From JALYQB01 sp035640155 (GTDB lineage: Bacteria > Actinomycetota > Actinomycetes > Mycobacteriales > Pseudonocardiaceae): a stretch of 8,296 nucleotides of DNA. Location of the stretch: positions 1 to 8,296 of the forward strand of contig DASQWR010000019.1 of the NCBI GenBank assembly GCA_035640155.1. Reading direction: 5' to 3'. Shown piece after piece: positions 1-5,919 of this stretch; the stretch's first letter is position 1; every line of letters starts with the position of its first letter. Made by a program: the position numbers and the translations under genes. Below the pieces are notes generated by a model, which made no database searches, was not told the DNA's origin, and saw only the letters and a list, made by a program, of their open reading frames with translations.

Positions 1-1251
1 CACCCCCGCCGCTAGCAGCGCGCGGCGCAGCACCGGCAGCGAGCGGGCCGTGGAGCGGACCAGCACCGCCATGTCCGCCCACGCCACCCCGTCCAGCAGG
101 TGCGCGCGGCGCAACCGGTCCGCGACCCACCCGGCTTCGGACGCGGCCGAGCGGAACACTCGCACCGCCACCTCACCACCCTCGGGCGCCTCGCCGTCGG
201 GTCCGTGCAGCTCCCCGAGGCGCGAGCCGGGCAGCCGGGCGGCGAGCCGGCGCATGGCGGTGCGGACCGCGGGGCTCATCCGCCGGTCGGTGGCGAGCCG
301 CACCAGTGGCTGCTCGCCGCAGGTGAGCAGGCCGGGATCGGCGCCGCGGAAGGAGAAGACGGTCTGGTCGGGGTCACCGAGCAGCAGCAGCTCGTCGGAG
401 CCCGCGCCGAGCAGGCGCACCAGCCGGGCCTGCTGCGGGTCCAGGTGCTGGGCGTCGTCGACGTAGAGGTGGCGCACCCGGTTGCGCTCGCGGCGCAGCA
501 CCTCGGGGTCGGTCTCCAGGGTCAGCAGCGCCTCGGACACCAGCTCCGCGGCGTCCAGGGCAGGCGCGGTGGCCTCAGGCGCACCGGTGCCCACCGACCC
601 GCGCAACAGCATCACCTGCTCGTAGGCACGGAAGAAGCGCCCAACCGCGACCCACTCGTCCCGCCGGTGCTCGCGACCGAGGGAGACGAGGTCCTCGGGG
701 CCCAGCCCGCGCTCGGCGGCGCGCAGCACGAGGTCACGCAGCTCGGCGGCGAAGGCCGGCAGCCCCAGTGCCGGGCGCAGCCGGACCGGCCACCGGCCGC
801 TGCCGTCAGCCACATCCCCGGCCAGCAGGTCGCGCACCACCACGTCCTGCTCCGGGCCCGAGAGCAGCCGCGGCGGGGGCTGCTCGTACAGCGACGACTG
901 CAGCCGCAGCACCGCGAACGCGTAGGAGTGCACCGTGCGCACCAGCGGCTCGCGCACCGTGCGGACCGAACCCCCGGCGGCGAGCAGCTCAGTGATCCGC
1001 TCGCGCAGGTCGACGGCGGCGCGTCGGTTCGCGGTGAGCACCAGGACGTGCTCGGGATCCACCTTCCGCCGGACGATCCGGTCTGCCACGGTGCGCGCGA
1101 GGAGGGTCGTCTTGCCGGTGCCTGGCCCACCGATCACCCGCAGCGGGCCGCCGGGGTGCGCCAGTACCCGAGCGGCACCCTCGTCCGGCCCTGCGACCGG
1201 GGCTGCGGTGCGGTGTGCTGCGCTGCTCAGGGCGCGGACCAGGACGGGCAT
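1..1251 (-). CDS. adnA: AdnA-like UvrD/Rep-family DNA helicase, N-terminal part (3' end beyond window)
   Basis: The reading frame is open from ATG 1251 to the left edge: 417 residues, no stop. Superfamily 1A helicase motifs appear in order: Walker A GGPGTGKT at residues 41-48, motif Ia around VLTANRRAA (72-79), motif II YVDDAQHLDP (263-272), motif III with LLGDPDQTVFSFRGA (290-304), and RMSPAVR (324-330). The enzyme should hydrolyse ATP to translocate on DNA. In actinomycetes AdnA (about 1,050 residues) pairs with AdnB as a helicase-nuclease that resects double-strand breaks; the nuclease domain of this protein would lie outside the window. I favour AdnA because the gene is divergent from an alkyltransferase-like gene, as I remember for Rv3202c/Rv3204. 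Motif II is DDAQ rather than the usual DExQ. An in-frame stop lies at 1266-1264, so only TTG 1263 or ATG 1251 can start it; no clear Shine-Dalgarno is visible. A generic UvrD paralogue remains possible. Confidence 0.75.
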   Translation of the reverse strand, partial: MPVLVRALSSAAHRTAAPVAGPDEGAARVLAHPGGPLRVIGGPGTGKTTLLARTVADRIVRRKVDPEHVLVLTANRRAAVDLRERITELLAAGGSVRTVREPLVRTVHSYAFAVLRLQSSLYEQPPPRLLSGPEQDVVVRDLLAGDVADGSGRWPVRLRPALGLPAFAAELRDLVLRAAERGLGPEDLVSLGREHRRDEWVAVGRFFRAYEQVMLLRGSVGTGAPEATAPALDAAELVSEALLTLETDPEVLRRERNRVRHLYVDDAQHLDPQQARLVRLLGAGSDELLLLGDPDQTVFSFRGADPGLLTCGEQPLVRLATDRRMSPAVRTAMRRLAARLPGSRLGELHGPDGEAPEGGEVAVRVFRSAASEAGWVADRLRRAHLLDGVAWADMAVLVRSTARSLPVLRRALLAAGV

Positions 1252-1308
1252 GGCGGCATGCAATCACGCGGCACCGACTGCGGACGCGTAGCACCCGCCC
1301 GGGGGACG

Positions 1309-1319
1309 ATGACAGTCAT
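1309..1319. promoter_or_regulatory. Short palindrome in the divergent helicase / alkyltransferase-like intergenic region
   Basis: ATGAC-A-GTCAT is a perfect 5+5 palindrome around one central base, in the 104-base space between two divergent genes. It could be a regulator site, but it is short and also forms the start of the small upstream ORF. I see no convincing -35/-10 pair for either gene. Confidence 0.2.
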
Positions 1320-1356
1320 GCAGCACCCACTGGTCGCGGACGTGCCGGTGGTGTGA
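1309..1356 (+). other. Possible 15-codon upstream ORF coupled to the alkyltransferase-like gene
   Basis: ATG 1309 opens a frame for MTVMQHPLVADVPVV that stops at TGA 1354-1356. The last base of that stop is the A of the next gene's ATG (TGATG overlap). A G-run (1301-1305) followed by A lies only 2-3 bases before ATG 1309, close for a ribosome site. The downstream gene has no clear Shine-Dalgarno of its own, so translational coupling is plausible. This is an inference from layout; an open frame this short can occur by chance. Confidence 0.3.
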
Positions 1357-1643
1357 TGGACGAGGAGACCCTGGAGCGCGTCCGGGCGGTGATCGCCGCG
1401 ATCCCACCGGGCTCGGTGCTCGCCTACGGCGACGTCGCCGCGCGCGCCGGGCTGCCGGGCCGGGCGCGGCTGGTCGGCCGGATCCTCGCCGAGGACGGGC
1501 ACGACCTGCCGTGGCACCGGGTGCTGCGCGCCGACGGCACCACCGCGCCGCACAAGACCACCGAGCAGCTGGCGCGGCTGCGCGCCGAGGGAGTGCTCGC
1601 CGACGGCGAACGGATCTCGATGCACCGCTACCGCCAGGTCTGA
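1356..1643 (+). CDS. Alkyltransferase-like protein (ATL), MGMT DNA-binding domain family
   Basis: The 95-residue protein matches the C-terminal DNA-binding domain of O6-alkylguanine-DNA alkyltransferase: PPGSVLAYGDVAARAGLPG near the N-terminus, LVGRILAEDGHDLPWHRVLRADG at 39-61, then a basic tail. The alkyl-accepting motif PCHR is PWHR here (52-55), so the cysteine is replaced by tryptophan. That is the hallmark of alkyltransferase-like proteins, which bind O6-alkylguanine and flag it for nucleotide excision repair but transfer no alkyl group. The length fits such single-domain proteins. ATG 1356 is chosen because MDEETLERVRAVI begins the domain; upstream in-frame codons do not resemble the family. 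No strong Shine-Dalgarno precedes it, but it overlaps the stop of a 15-codon ORF. It is divergent from the AdnA-like helicase, giving a DNA-repair pair. Confidence 0.88.
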   Translation: MDEETLERVRAVIAAIPPGSVLAYGDVAARAGLPGRARLVGRILAEDGHDLPWHRVLRADGTTAPHKTTEQLARLRAEGVLADGERISMHRYRQV

Positions 1644-1881
1644 CGCGGGTGCGGCTCGGCCGGCTGTACGCCAAGAGCGAACAGCGTGTCTTTGCAGGAC
1701 GAGGTGCGGAACCCGCCACCGGCGCCTCTCAGCGCCATGACTGTCTTCTACCGGCCATGCAGGGAATAGGTCGGCTACGTGTGGTCGGCTTGGCCCCGCC
1801 AGTACGCGAGGATGTGGCGGGCGATCAACGGGGTGCGACCCGTGACTGGACGACGGGGACGCGGCACGCGACGCTCTCACC
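1644..1881. other. Intergenic region without a recognisable gene
   Basis: These 238 bases lie between two plus-strand genes. A small hairpin is possible at 1721-1736 (GGCGC, loop CTCTCA, GCGCC), too weak and too far from the preceding stop to call a terminator. Open frames here do not resemble any protein I know. No clear promoter was found for the next gene, although the spacing implies it has its own. Confidence 0.4.
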
Positions 1882-2622
1882 GTGGCGTCGTCGGTGCGGG
1901 TGCGACTGGCCCGCGAGCTGTGGTTGTTCGTCGCGCCGCGCCACCGGCGGGAGCAGGTCGAGGTACGGCACGACGGCACCGCCTCGCTCGGCCACGTCGT
2001 CGAAGCTCTCGGTGTGCCGCTGACGGAGGTCGGCGGGATGCTGGTCGCAGGCACGCTCGTCACGCCCTCCTACCAGCTCCAGGCAGGATCCACGGTCGAG
2101 GTGCGGCCGGTCCCGCGTCCGCAGCGCGTGTCCTGCTGGCGGGGGCAGTTCGTGCTCGACGTGCACCTCGGGACACTGGCACGACGGCTGCGGGTGCTCG
2201 GCATCGACGCCGCGTACCGCAACGACGCGGGCGACGACGCGCTGATCGAGCAGGCCAACCGGGAGCACCGCGTCCTGCTCACCCAGGACCGCGGGCTGTT
2301 GCGGCGCCGAGCACTGTGGGCCGGTGCCCACGTTCGCGGCACCCGGAGCGCCGACCAGCTGGCGGACGTGCTGGACCGGTTCGCACCTCCACTGACTCCC
2401 TTCACCAGATGCACGGCATGCAACGGCGAGCTGGAGCAAGTGTCGAAGCAGGACGTGGCCGACGAGCTGCAGCCCGGGACCCGCCGCTACTACGACGCGT
2501 ATGCGAGATGCCGGGCGTGCCGACGGGTGTACTGGCACGGGGCTCACGGGCGTCGGCTCGACGCGGTCGTGGATGTGGCACGACGCGTGACGGGCGGGAG
2601 GTCTGGTGCTGGAGCCCGCTGA
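1882..2622 (+). CDS. Mut7-C RNase-domain protein with N-terminal ubiquitin-like domain and zinc ribbon
   Basis: The 246-residue protein has three parts. Residues 5-78 resemble the ubiquitin-like domain found with Mut7-C (Ub-Mut7C): VRVRLARELWLFVAPRHR, then LGHVVEALGVPLTEVG, ending in a VEVRPV strand. Residues 88-165 are the Mut7-C PIN-type nuclease: FVLDVHLGTLARRLRVLGID (Asp93), NDAGDDAL (Asp118/119) and LLTQDRGLLRRR (Asp136) supply the acidic residues expected to bind metal. Residues 177-213 hold two CxxC pairs (Cys177/180 and Cys210/213), a zinc ribbon. Family knowledge suggests RNA cleavage; the substrate of the bacterial proteins is unknown to me. Start is GTG 1882; GTG 1894 and GTG 1900 are in-frame alternatives, and no strong Shine-Dalgarno separates them. 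The gene ends two bases from the convergent aldolase gene. Confidence 0.85.
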   Translation: MASSVRVRLARELWLFVAPRHRREQVEVRHDGTASLGHVVEALGVPLTEVGGMLVAGTLVTPSYQLQAGSTVEVRPVPRPQRVSCWRGQFVLDVHLGTLARRLRVLGIDAAYRNDAGDDALIEQANREHRVLLTQDRGLLRRRALWAGAHVRGTRSADQLADVLDRFAPPLTPFTRCTACNGELEQVSKQDVADELQPGTRRYYDAYARCRACRRVYWHGAHGRRLDAVVDVARRVTGGRSGAGAR

Positions 2623-2627
2623 CGTCA
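2620..2627. repeat. TGACGTCA palindrome formed by two convergent stop codons
   Basis: The perfect 8-base palindrome TGACGTCA carries the TGA stop of the Mut7-C gene (2620-2622) on the plus strand and the TGA stop of the aldolase gene (2627-2625) on the minus strand. Two bases separate the genes, so there is no room for an ordinary terminator; each transcript probably runs into the other gene or ends inside it. Confidence 0.6.
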
Positions 2628-3653
2628 GTCGGCGAGGACCTTCGCTGCGGCGTCGACCGCGCGGTGCACCCCGGCGGTGTCGACGTCGAGGTGGGTCACC
2701 GCGCGCACGAGGTCCGGCCCGAGGGCACCCATCCGCACCCCGTGCTCGGCCTCCAGCCGGGCGCAGAACCGGCTGGCGTCGGGCAGGCGGAACACCACGA
2801 TGTTGGTCTCGACGCTGGCCGGGTCGAGCGTGACGCCGGGCAGCCCGGTAAGCCCGTCGGCCAGGGTGCGGGCGTTGGCGTGGTCCTCGGCGAGCCGGTC
2901 CACGTGGTGGTCCAGCGCCCACAGCGCCCCCGCCGCCACGATGCCGGCCTGGCGCATCGCCCCGCCGGTCATCTGCTTGTAGCGCCACGCCTCCTCGATC
3001 AGCTCCTCGGAGCCGGCGAGTGCGGCGCCGATGGGGGCGCCCAGCCCCTTGGAGAAGTCGATCCAGGCGGTGTCGAAACCGAGCACCCACTCGTGCGCCG
3101 GTACCCCCGAGGCCACCACGGCGTTCATCAGCCGCGCCCCGTCCAGATGGGTTCGCAGCCCGCGGTGCGCGGCGACGTCGAGCACCCCGCGCAGCTGGTC
3201 GTGCGGCCACACCCGCCCGCCCGCGAGGTTCGTCGTCTGCTCCACCGCCACCAGCCGGGACCGCGGGTGGTAGCGGTTCCCGGGCTGGAACAGCGCCGCC
3301 TGGAGCGCCTCGGGGGTGAACATGCCGCCCTGCCCGTCCACCGGCGCGAGCACCGCCCCGGACAGCGCCGCAGGCCCACCGGCTTCGGCCGCGACGGGGT
3401 GCGAGCTGGGGTGCAGGTGCAGCGCGTCGCCGCCGGGCCGGATGTGCAGCCGCACGGCGATGGCGTTGCACATCGTCCCGGATGGCAGGAACACTGCAGC
3501 GTCGAACCCGAGGAGCTCCGCGACCCGCTCACACAGCGCGGTGACGGTGGGGTCCTCGCGGCGCTGCTCGTCGCCCACCTCGGCGGATGCCATCGCGGCG
3601 CGCATTGCCTCGACGGGCTTGGTCTGAGTGTCGGAGTACAGGTTGACCAGCAT
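2625..3653 (-). CDS. Threonine aldolase family PLP-dependent enzyme (beta-eliminating lyase fold)
   Basis: The 342-residue protein is full length for low-specificity L-threonine aldolases, fold-type I PLP enzymes that split L-threonine or allo-threonine into glycine and acetaldehyde in the cytosol. It starts NLYSDTQTKPVEAMRAAM, the usual family opening. PSGTMCNAIA (57-66) would hold the cofactor phosphate; SHPVAAEAGG (84-93) carries the ring-stacking His85; HLDGARLMNA (169-178) has the PLP-pairing Asp171 and Arg174; DFSKGLGAPIG (199-209) has the Schiff-base Lys202. The family's ENTHN stretch is EQTTN here, so Thr141 stands where a catalytic histidine is expected, and substrate use may differ. 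ATG 3653 is the only sensible start: an in-frame TGA lies at 3674-3672 and nothing else intervenes. It lacks a Shine-Dalgarno, but a tiny ORF with a strong one ends 10 bases upstream. Confidence 0.9.
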   Translation of the reverse strand: MLVNLYSDTQTKPVEAMRAAMASAEVGDEQRREDPTVTALCERVAELLGFDAAVFLPSGTMCNAIAVRLHIRPGGDALHLHPSSHPVAAEAGGPAALSGAVLAPVDGQGGMFTPEALQAALFQPGNRYHPRSRLVAVEQTTNLAGGRVWPHDQLRGVLDVAAHRGLRTHLDGARLMNAVVASGVPAHEWVLGFDTAWIDFSKGLGAPIGAALAGSEELIEEAWRYKQMTGGAMRQAGIVAAGALWALDHHVDRLAEDHANARTLADGLTGLPGVTLDPASVETNIVVFRLPDASRFCARLEAEHGVRMGALGPDLVRAVTHLDVDTAGVHRAVDAAAKVLAD

Positions 3654-3663
3654 CGCGGCGAGG

Positions 3664-3696
3664 CTATCCGTTCACCCGCCGGTATCGCCGCGCCAT
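3664..3696 (-). other. Possible 10-codon leader ORF upstream of the aldolase gene
   Basis: On the minus strand, GGAGGGG (3706-3700) sits at ideal distance from ATG 3696, which opens MARRYRRVNG and stops at TAG 3666-3664. The aldolase ATG follows after 10 bases and has no ribosome site of its own. The frame differs from the aldolase frame, so this is not a longer N-terminus. It may be a leader peptide feeding ribosomes to the aldolase by re-initiation; four of its ten codons are arginine. No homology supports it. Confidence 0.4.
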
Positions 3697-3732
3697 GTGC
3701 CCCTCCAAGGGCCAGAGCACGAGCAGTCACAT

Positions 3733-3750
3733 GGCTACTGGCCGGTAGCC
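3733..3750. promoter_or_regulatory. Operator-like 18-base near-perfect palindrome
   Basis: GGCTAC and GTAGCC flank a TGGCCG core, giving an 18-base palindrome with a single mismatched pair (3739 against 3744). It lies in the 180-base space between the divergent aldolase and acyl-CoA ligase genes, 83 bases before the ligase start. Size and symmetry suit a dimeric repressor such as a TetR-family protein, common regulators of actinobacterial fatty-acid genes. No such regulator is encoded in the window, so the link is inferred. Confidence 0.45.
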
Positions 3751-3771
3751 TTCGTCCGGCTCGGGCGTTGT

Positions 3772-3800
3772 GTACATCACTCCTCCGGGTGATGCTGTAC
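3772..3800 (+). promoter_or_regulatory. Inverted repeat upstream of the acyl-CoA ligase (operator or 5' leader hairpin)
   Basis: GTACATCAC (3772-3780) is mirrored by GTGATG (3789-3794) and GTAC (3797-3800), with a two-base bulge in the right arm and an eight-base loop TCCTCCGG. The pyrimidine-rich loop could pair with part of the ligase Shine-Dalgarno at 3821-3828. It could thus be a second operator or, if transcribed, an RNA hairpin affecting translation. The sequence does not decide between them. Confidence 0.4.
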
Positions 3801-3820
3801 TGCGACGAGCAGGTCGCCGC

Positions 3821-3828
3821 GGAAGGAG
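3821..3828 (+). promoter_or_regulatory. Ribosome binding site of the acyl-CoA ligase
   Basis: GGAAGGAG ends five bases before GTG 3834. This strong site selects the GTG start over the in-frame ATG codons at 3846 and 3849, which are too far from it. Confidence 0.8.
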
Positions 3829-3833
3829 CACCG

Positions 3834-5477
3834 GTGGACAGCACGATGATGGACGTCCCACTGACGATCGGGATGGTTCTGCGCCACGGGACGACGGTGC
3901 ACGGCGACGGCGAGGTCGTCACGTGGACCGGCGGCCAAGGGGAATCGTCACAGCCGCGGCGCGGGAGCTACGCCGAGGTCGGGAGACGGGCCGCCCAGCT
4001 GGCGGGTGCGCTGCGCGGGCTCGGGATCACCGGTGACGAGCGCGTCGGCACGTTCATGTGGAACAACCAGGAGCACCTCGAGGCGTACCTGGCGATCCCG
4101 TCGATGGGCGCCGTGCTGCACACCCTCAACCTGCGCCTGCCCCCGGACCAGGTGTCCTGGATCGCCAACCACGCCGAGGACCGGGTCGTGATCGTCGACG
4201 GGTCGCTGGTGCCGCTGCTGGCGATGGCGCTGCCGGAGATGAAGACCGTGCAGCACGTGATCGTCAACGGTGACGCGGACACCACCGCGCTGGCCGACGT
4301 CGGCAAGCAGGTGCACTCCTACACTGCGCTGCTCGCCGCGCAGCCAGAGGAGTTCGACTGGCCGTCCGATGTGGATGAACGTTCTGCTGCGGCGATGTGC
4401 TACACCAGCGGCACGACGGGCAGCCCGAAGGGGGTCGCCTACAGCCACCGCTCGGCGTACCTGCACTCGATGGCGTGCTGCGCGGGCGAGGCCGCCGCGC
4501 TGACCCCGGCCGACCGCATCCTGCCGATCGTGCCGATGTTCCACGCCAACGCGTGGGGGCTGCCCTACGCCGCGATGATGGCCGGCGCGAGCCTGATAAT
4601 GCCGGACCGCTTCCTGCAGGGGGAGCCGCTCATCGCGCTCATCGAGGCCGAGCGGCCCACCGTGTCGGGCGCGGTGCCGACCATCTGGGGCGACGTGCTG
4701 CGCCAGGTCCGCGCCGAGGGTGGTGACCTGTCGTCCATCCGGCAGGTGTTGTGCGGCGGGTCCGCGGTGCCGCGGTCGCTGATGGAGGCGTTCTCCTCCG
4801 AGCTCGGTGTCGAGATCCGGCAGGCGTGGGGCATGACGGAGACATCGCCGATCGCCTCGGTCGCGACCCCGCCGGTCGGCGCGACGGGCGAGCAGGCATG
4901 GCGTTACCGCTGCACCGCGGGCCGTCTCGTCGCGGGCGTCGAGGGCCGGATCGTGGGCGACGACGGCAGCGTCATGCCGAACGACGGCGAGGCCGTGGGC
5001 GAGATCCAGGTCCGCGGACCGTGGATCACCGCCCGCTACTACGGGGACGACGACCCCGCGAAGTTCCAGGACGGCTGGCTGCGCACCGGTGACGTGGGGA
5101 GCCTCGACCCGCTCGGCTTCATCACGATCAGCGACCGCTCGAAGGACGTCATCAAGTCCGGCGGTGAGTGGATCTCCTCGGTGGCGCTGGAGAACGTCCT
5201 GATGGGGCACCCGAAGGTCGTCGAGGCCGCGGTGGTGGCCGTCCCGGACGAGCGGTGGGACGAGCGCCCGCTGGCGACGGTGGTGGTCGCCGAGGGTGAC
5301 GAGGTCTCCCCCGCGGAGCTGCGCGAGTATCTCGGCGAGTCGATGCCCGCGTGGCAGCTGCCCGACCGCTGGGCGTTCGTCGCGGAGGTGCCCAAGACGT
5401 CGGTCGGCAAGTTCGACAAGAAGGTGATCCGGCAGCGCTACGCGGACGGCGAGCTGGAGATCCTCGAGCAGCGCTGA
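3834..5477 (+). CDS. Fatty acyl-CoA ligase (AMP-forming, FadD/AlkK-like)
   Basis: The 547-residue protein is full length for AMP-forming acyl-CoA synthetases, which activate a fatty acid with ATP and join it to coenzyme A. Visible motifs are: P-loop YTSGTTGSPKGV (190-201); MFHANAWG (235-242), typical of the medium/long-chain branch; AWGMTET (331-337); GWLRTGD (414-420); the hinge region DRSKDVIKSGGEWIS (434-448); and the C-terminal SVGKFDKK with catalytic Lys526. No signal peptide or membrane segment is seen, so it acts in the cytosol or at the inner face of the membrane. The MFHANAWG and GGEWIS signatures resemble AlkK-type enzymes; chain length cannot be read from sequence. GTG 3834 is set by a strong Shine-Dalgarno. 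The gene is followed after 23 bases by a small membrane protein gene, probably co-transcribed. Two inverted repeats upstream suggest repressor control. Confidence 0.93.
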   Translation: MDSTMMDVPLTIGMVLRHGTTVHGDGEVVTWTGGQGESSQPRRGSYAEVGRRAAQLAGALRGLGITGDERVGTFMWNNQEHLEAYLAIPSMGAVLHTLNLRLPPDQVSWIANHAEDRVVIVDGSLVPLLAMALPEMKTVQHVIVNGDADTTALADVGKQVHSYTALLAAQPEEFDWPSDVDERSAAAMCYTSGTTGSPKGVAYSHRSAYLHSMACCAGEAAALTPADRILPIVPMFHANAWGLPYAAMMAGASLIMPDRFLQGEPLIALIEAERPTVSGAVPTIWGDVLRQVRAEGGDLSSIRQVLCGGSAVPRSLMEAFSSELGVEIRQAWGMTETSPIASVATPPVGATGEQAWRYRCTAGRLVAGVEGRIVGDDGSVMPNDGEAVGEIQVRGPWITARYYGDDDPAKFQDGWLRTGDVGSLDPLGFITISDRSKDVIKSGGEWISSVALENVLMGHPKVVEAAVVAVPDERWDERPLATVVVAEGDEVSPAELREYLGESMPAWQLPDRWAFVAEVPKTSVGKFDKKVIRQRYADGELEILEQR

Positions 5478-5487
5478 GCCTGCATTC

Positions 5488-5494
5488 AGGAGAG
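5488..5494 (+). promoter_or_regulatory. Ribosome binding site of the DUF2007-like gene
   Basis: AGGAGAG ends six bases before GTG 5501 and fixes that start. It falls in the 23-base gap after the acyl-CoA ligase stop. Confidence 0.75.
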
Positions 5495-5500
5495 CTGGCG

Positions 5501-5860
5501 GTGGAGGGCGCGTGGCGAGACGATGAGCCGGTGCCGCTCCCCGCCGATCGCCTGCACCCGGTGTACGGACCGTTGCTGGCGCTGCTGCTGGTGGCCGTCC
5601 TCAGCGGTCTGCTGTGGTGGACCTTCGGGACGCAGAACGACCACCGGGCGCCCGAGCGCGACCCGAGCGGTGACTACGGGCTGCTACGCGAGGTCGCGCT
5701 GGTGCCCACACCGGAGGCGGCCGCGGTGCTGCACAGCAAGCTCGCCGCCGACGGCATCCGTGCCACAGTCAACCCGGCCGGGGCGGACGGAGGGCACCGG
5801 ATCCTGGTGTTCGAGCAGGACGAGGTCGACGCGCTCCTCGTGCTCGCCCGCCGCGACTGA
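5501..5860 (+). CDS. Small membrane-anchored protein with DUF2007-like C-terminal domain
   Basis: The 119-residue protein starts at GTG 5501, supported by the ribosome site. An acidic, proline-containing N-terminus (1-20) precedes one hydrophobic helix, VYGPLLALLLVAVLSGLLWWTF (21-42). A polar linker (43-62) leads to EVALVPTPEAAAVLHSKLAADGIRATV (64-90) and RILVFEQDEVDALLVLARR (100-118). That pattern of a strand, a helix over 'vLhskLaadGI', a strand and a closing 'V...D...A..vL' resembles DUF2007 (putative signal-transducing) domains. No catalytic residues are recognisable. It probably sits in the cytoplasmic membrane; the topology is uncertain. Following the acyl-CoA ligase by 23 bases, it is likely in the same operon and could tether or sense something in lipid metabolism, but that is guesswork. 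Confidence 0.75.
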   Translation: MEGAWRDDEPVPLPADRLHPVYGPLLALLLVAVLSGLLWWTFGTQNDHRAPERDPSGDYGLLREVALVPTPEAAAVLHSKLAADGIRATVNPAGADGGHRILVFEQDEVDALLVLARRD

Positions 5861-5907
5861 GGCCCCTCAACCGCGACAAGCATCGATGTCGCGGTCCCCG
5901 GGGGGCC
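5861..5907. terminator. Terminator-like nested hairpin
   Basis: Directly after the preceding stop codon, ACCGCGACA (5870-5878) and TGTCGCGGT (5887-5895) form a perfect 9-pair stem around an 8-base loop. GGCCCC (5861-5866) and GGGGCC (5902-5907) can add an outer 6-pair stem. No T-run follows, as often in actinomycetes. Its place between convergent genes suits a terminator working in both directions. Confidence 0.6.
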
Positions 5908-5919
5908 GGGTCAGCGTTG

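Noticed and set aside
100..1356. A 418-codon plus-strand open frame
   Set aside because: It lies antisense to the helicase motifs, and its product is His/Gly/Gln-rich without family resemblance. Only its last 16 codons (from ATG 1309) were kept, as a possible short upstream ORF.
1721..1736. Hairpin after the alkyltransferase-like gene as a terminator
   Set aside because: It has only five pairs with a six-base loop, lies 78 bases from the stop and has no T-run.
1825..3471. A 548-codon minus-strand open frame overlapping the aldolase gene
   Set aside because: It is in a different phase from the aldolase, rich in Arg, Gly and Ala, and also covers the Mut7-C gene antisense.
1779..3833. A 2-kb open frame in phase with, and upstream of, the acyl-CoA ligase
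   Set aside because: It runs antisense through the aldolase gene and out of frame through the Mut7-C gene, has low-complexity Arg/Pro/Ala-rich content, and the ligase has its own strong ribosome site at 3821. High GC leaves such frames open by chance.
3948..5210. A 420-codon minus-strand open frame
   Set aside because: It is antisense to the acyl-CoA ligase core motifs, and its product is Arg/His/Asp-rich and resembles no protein I know.
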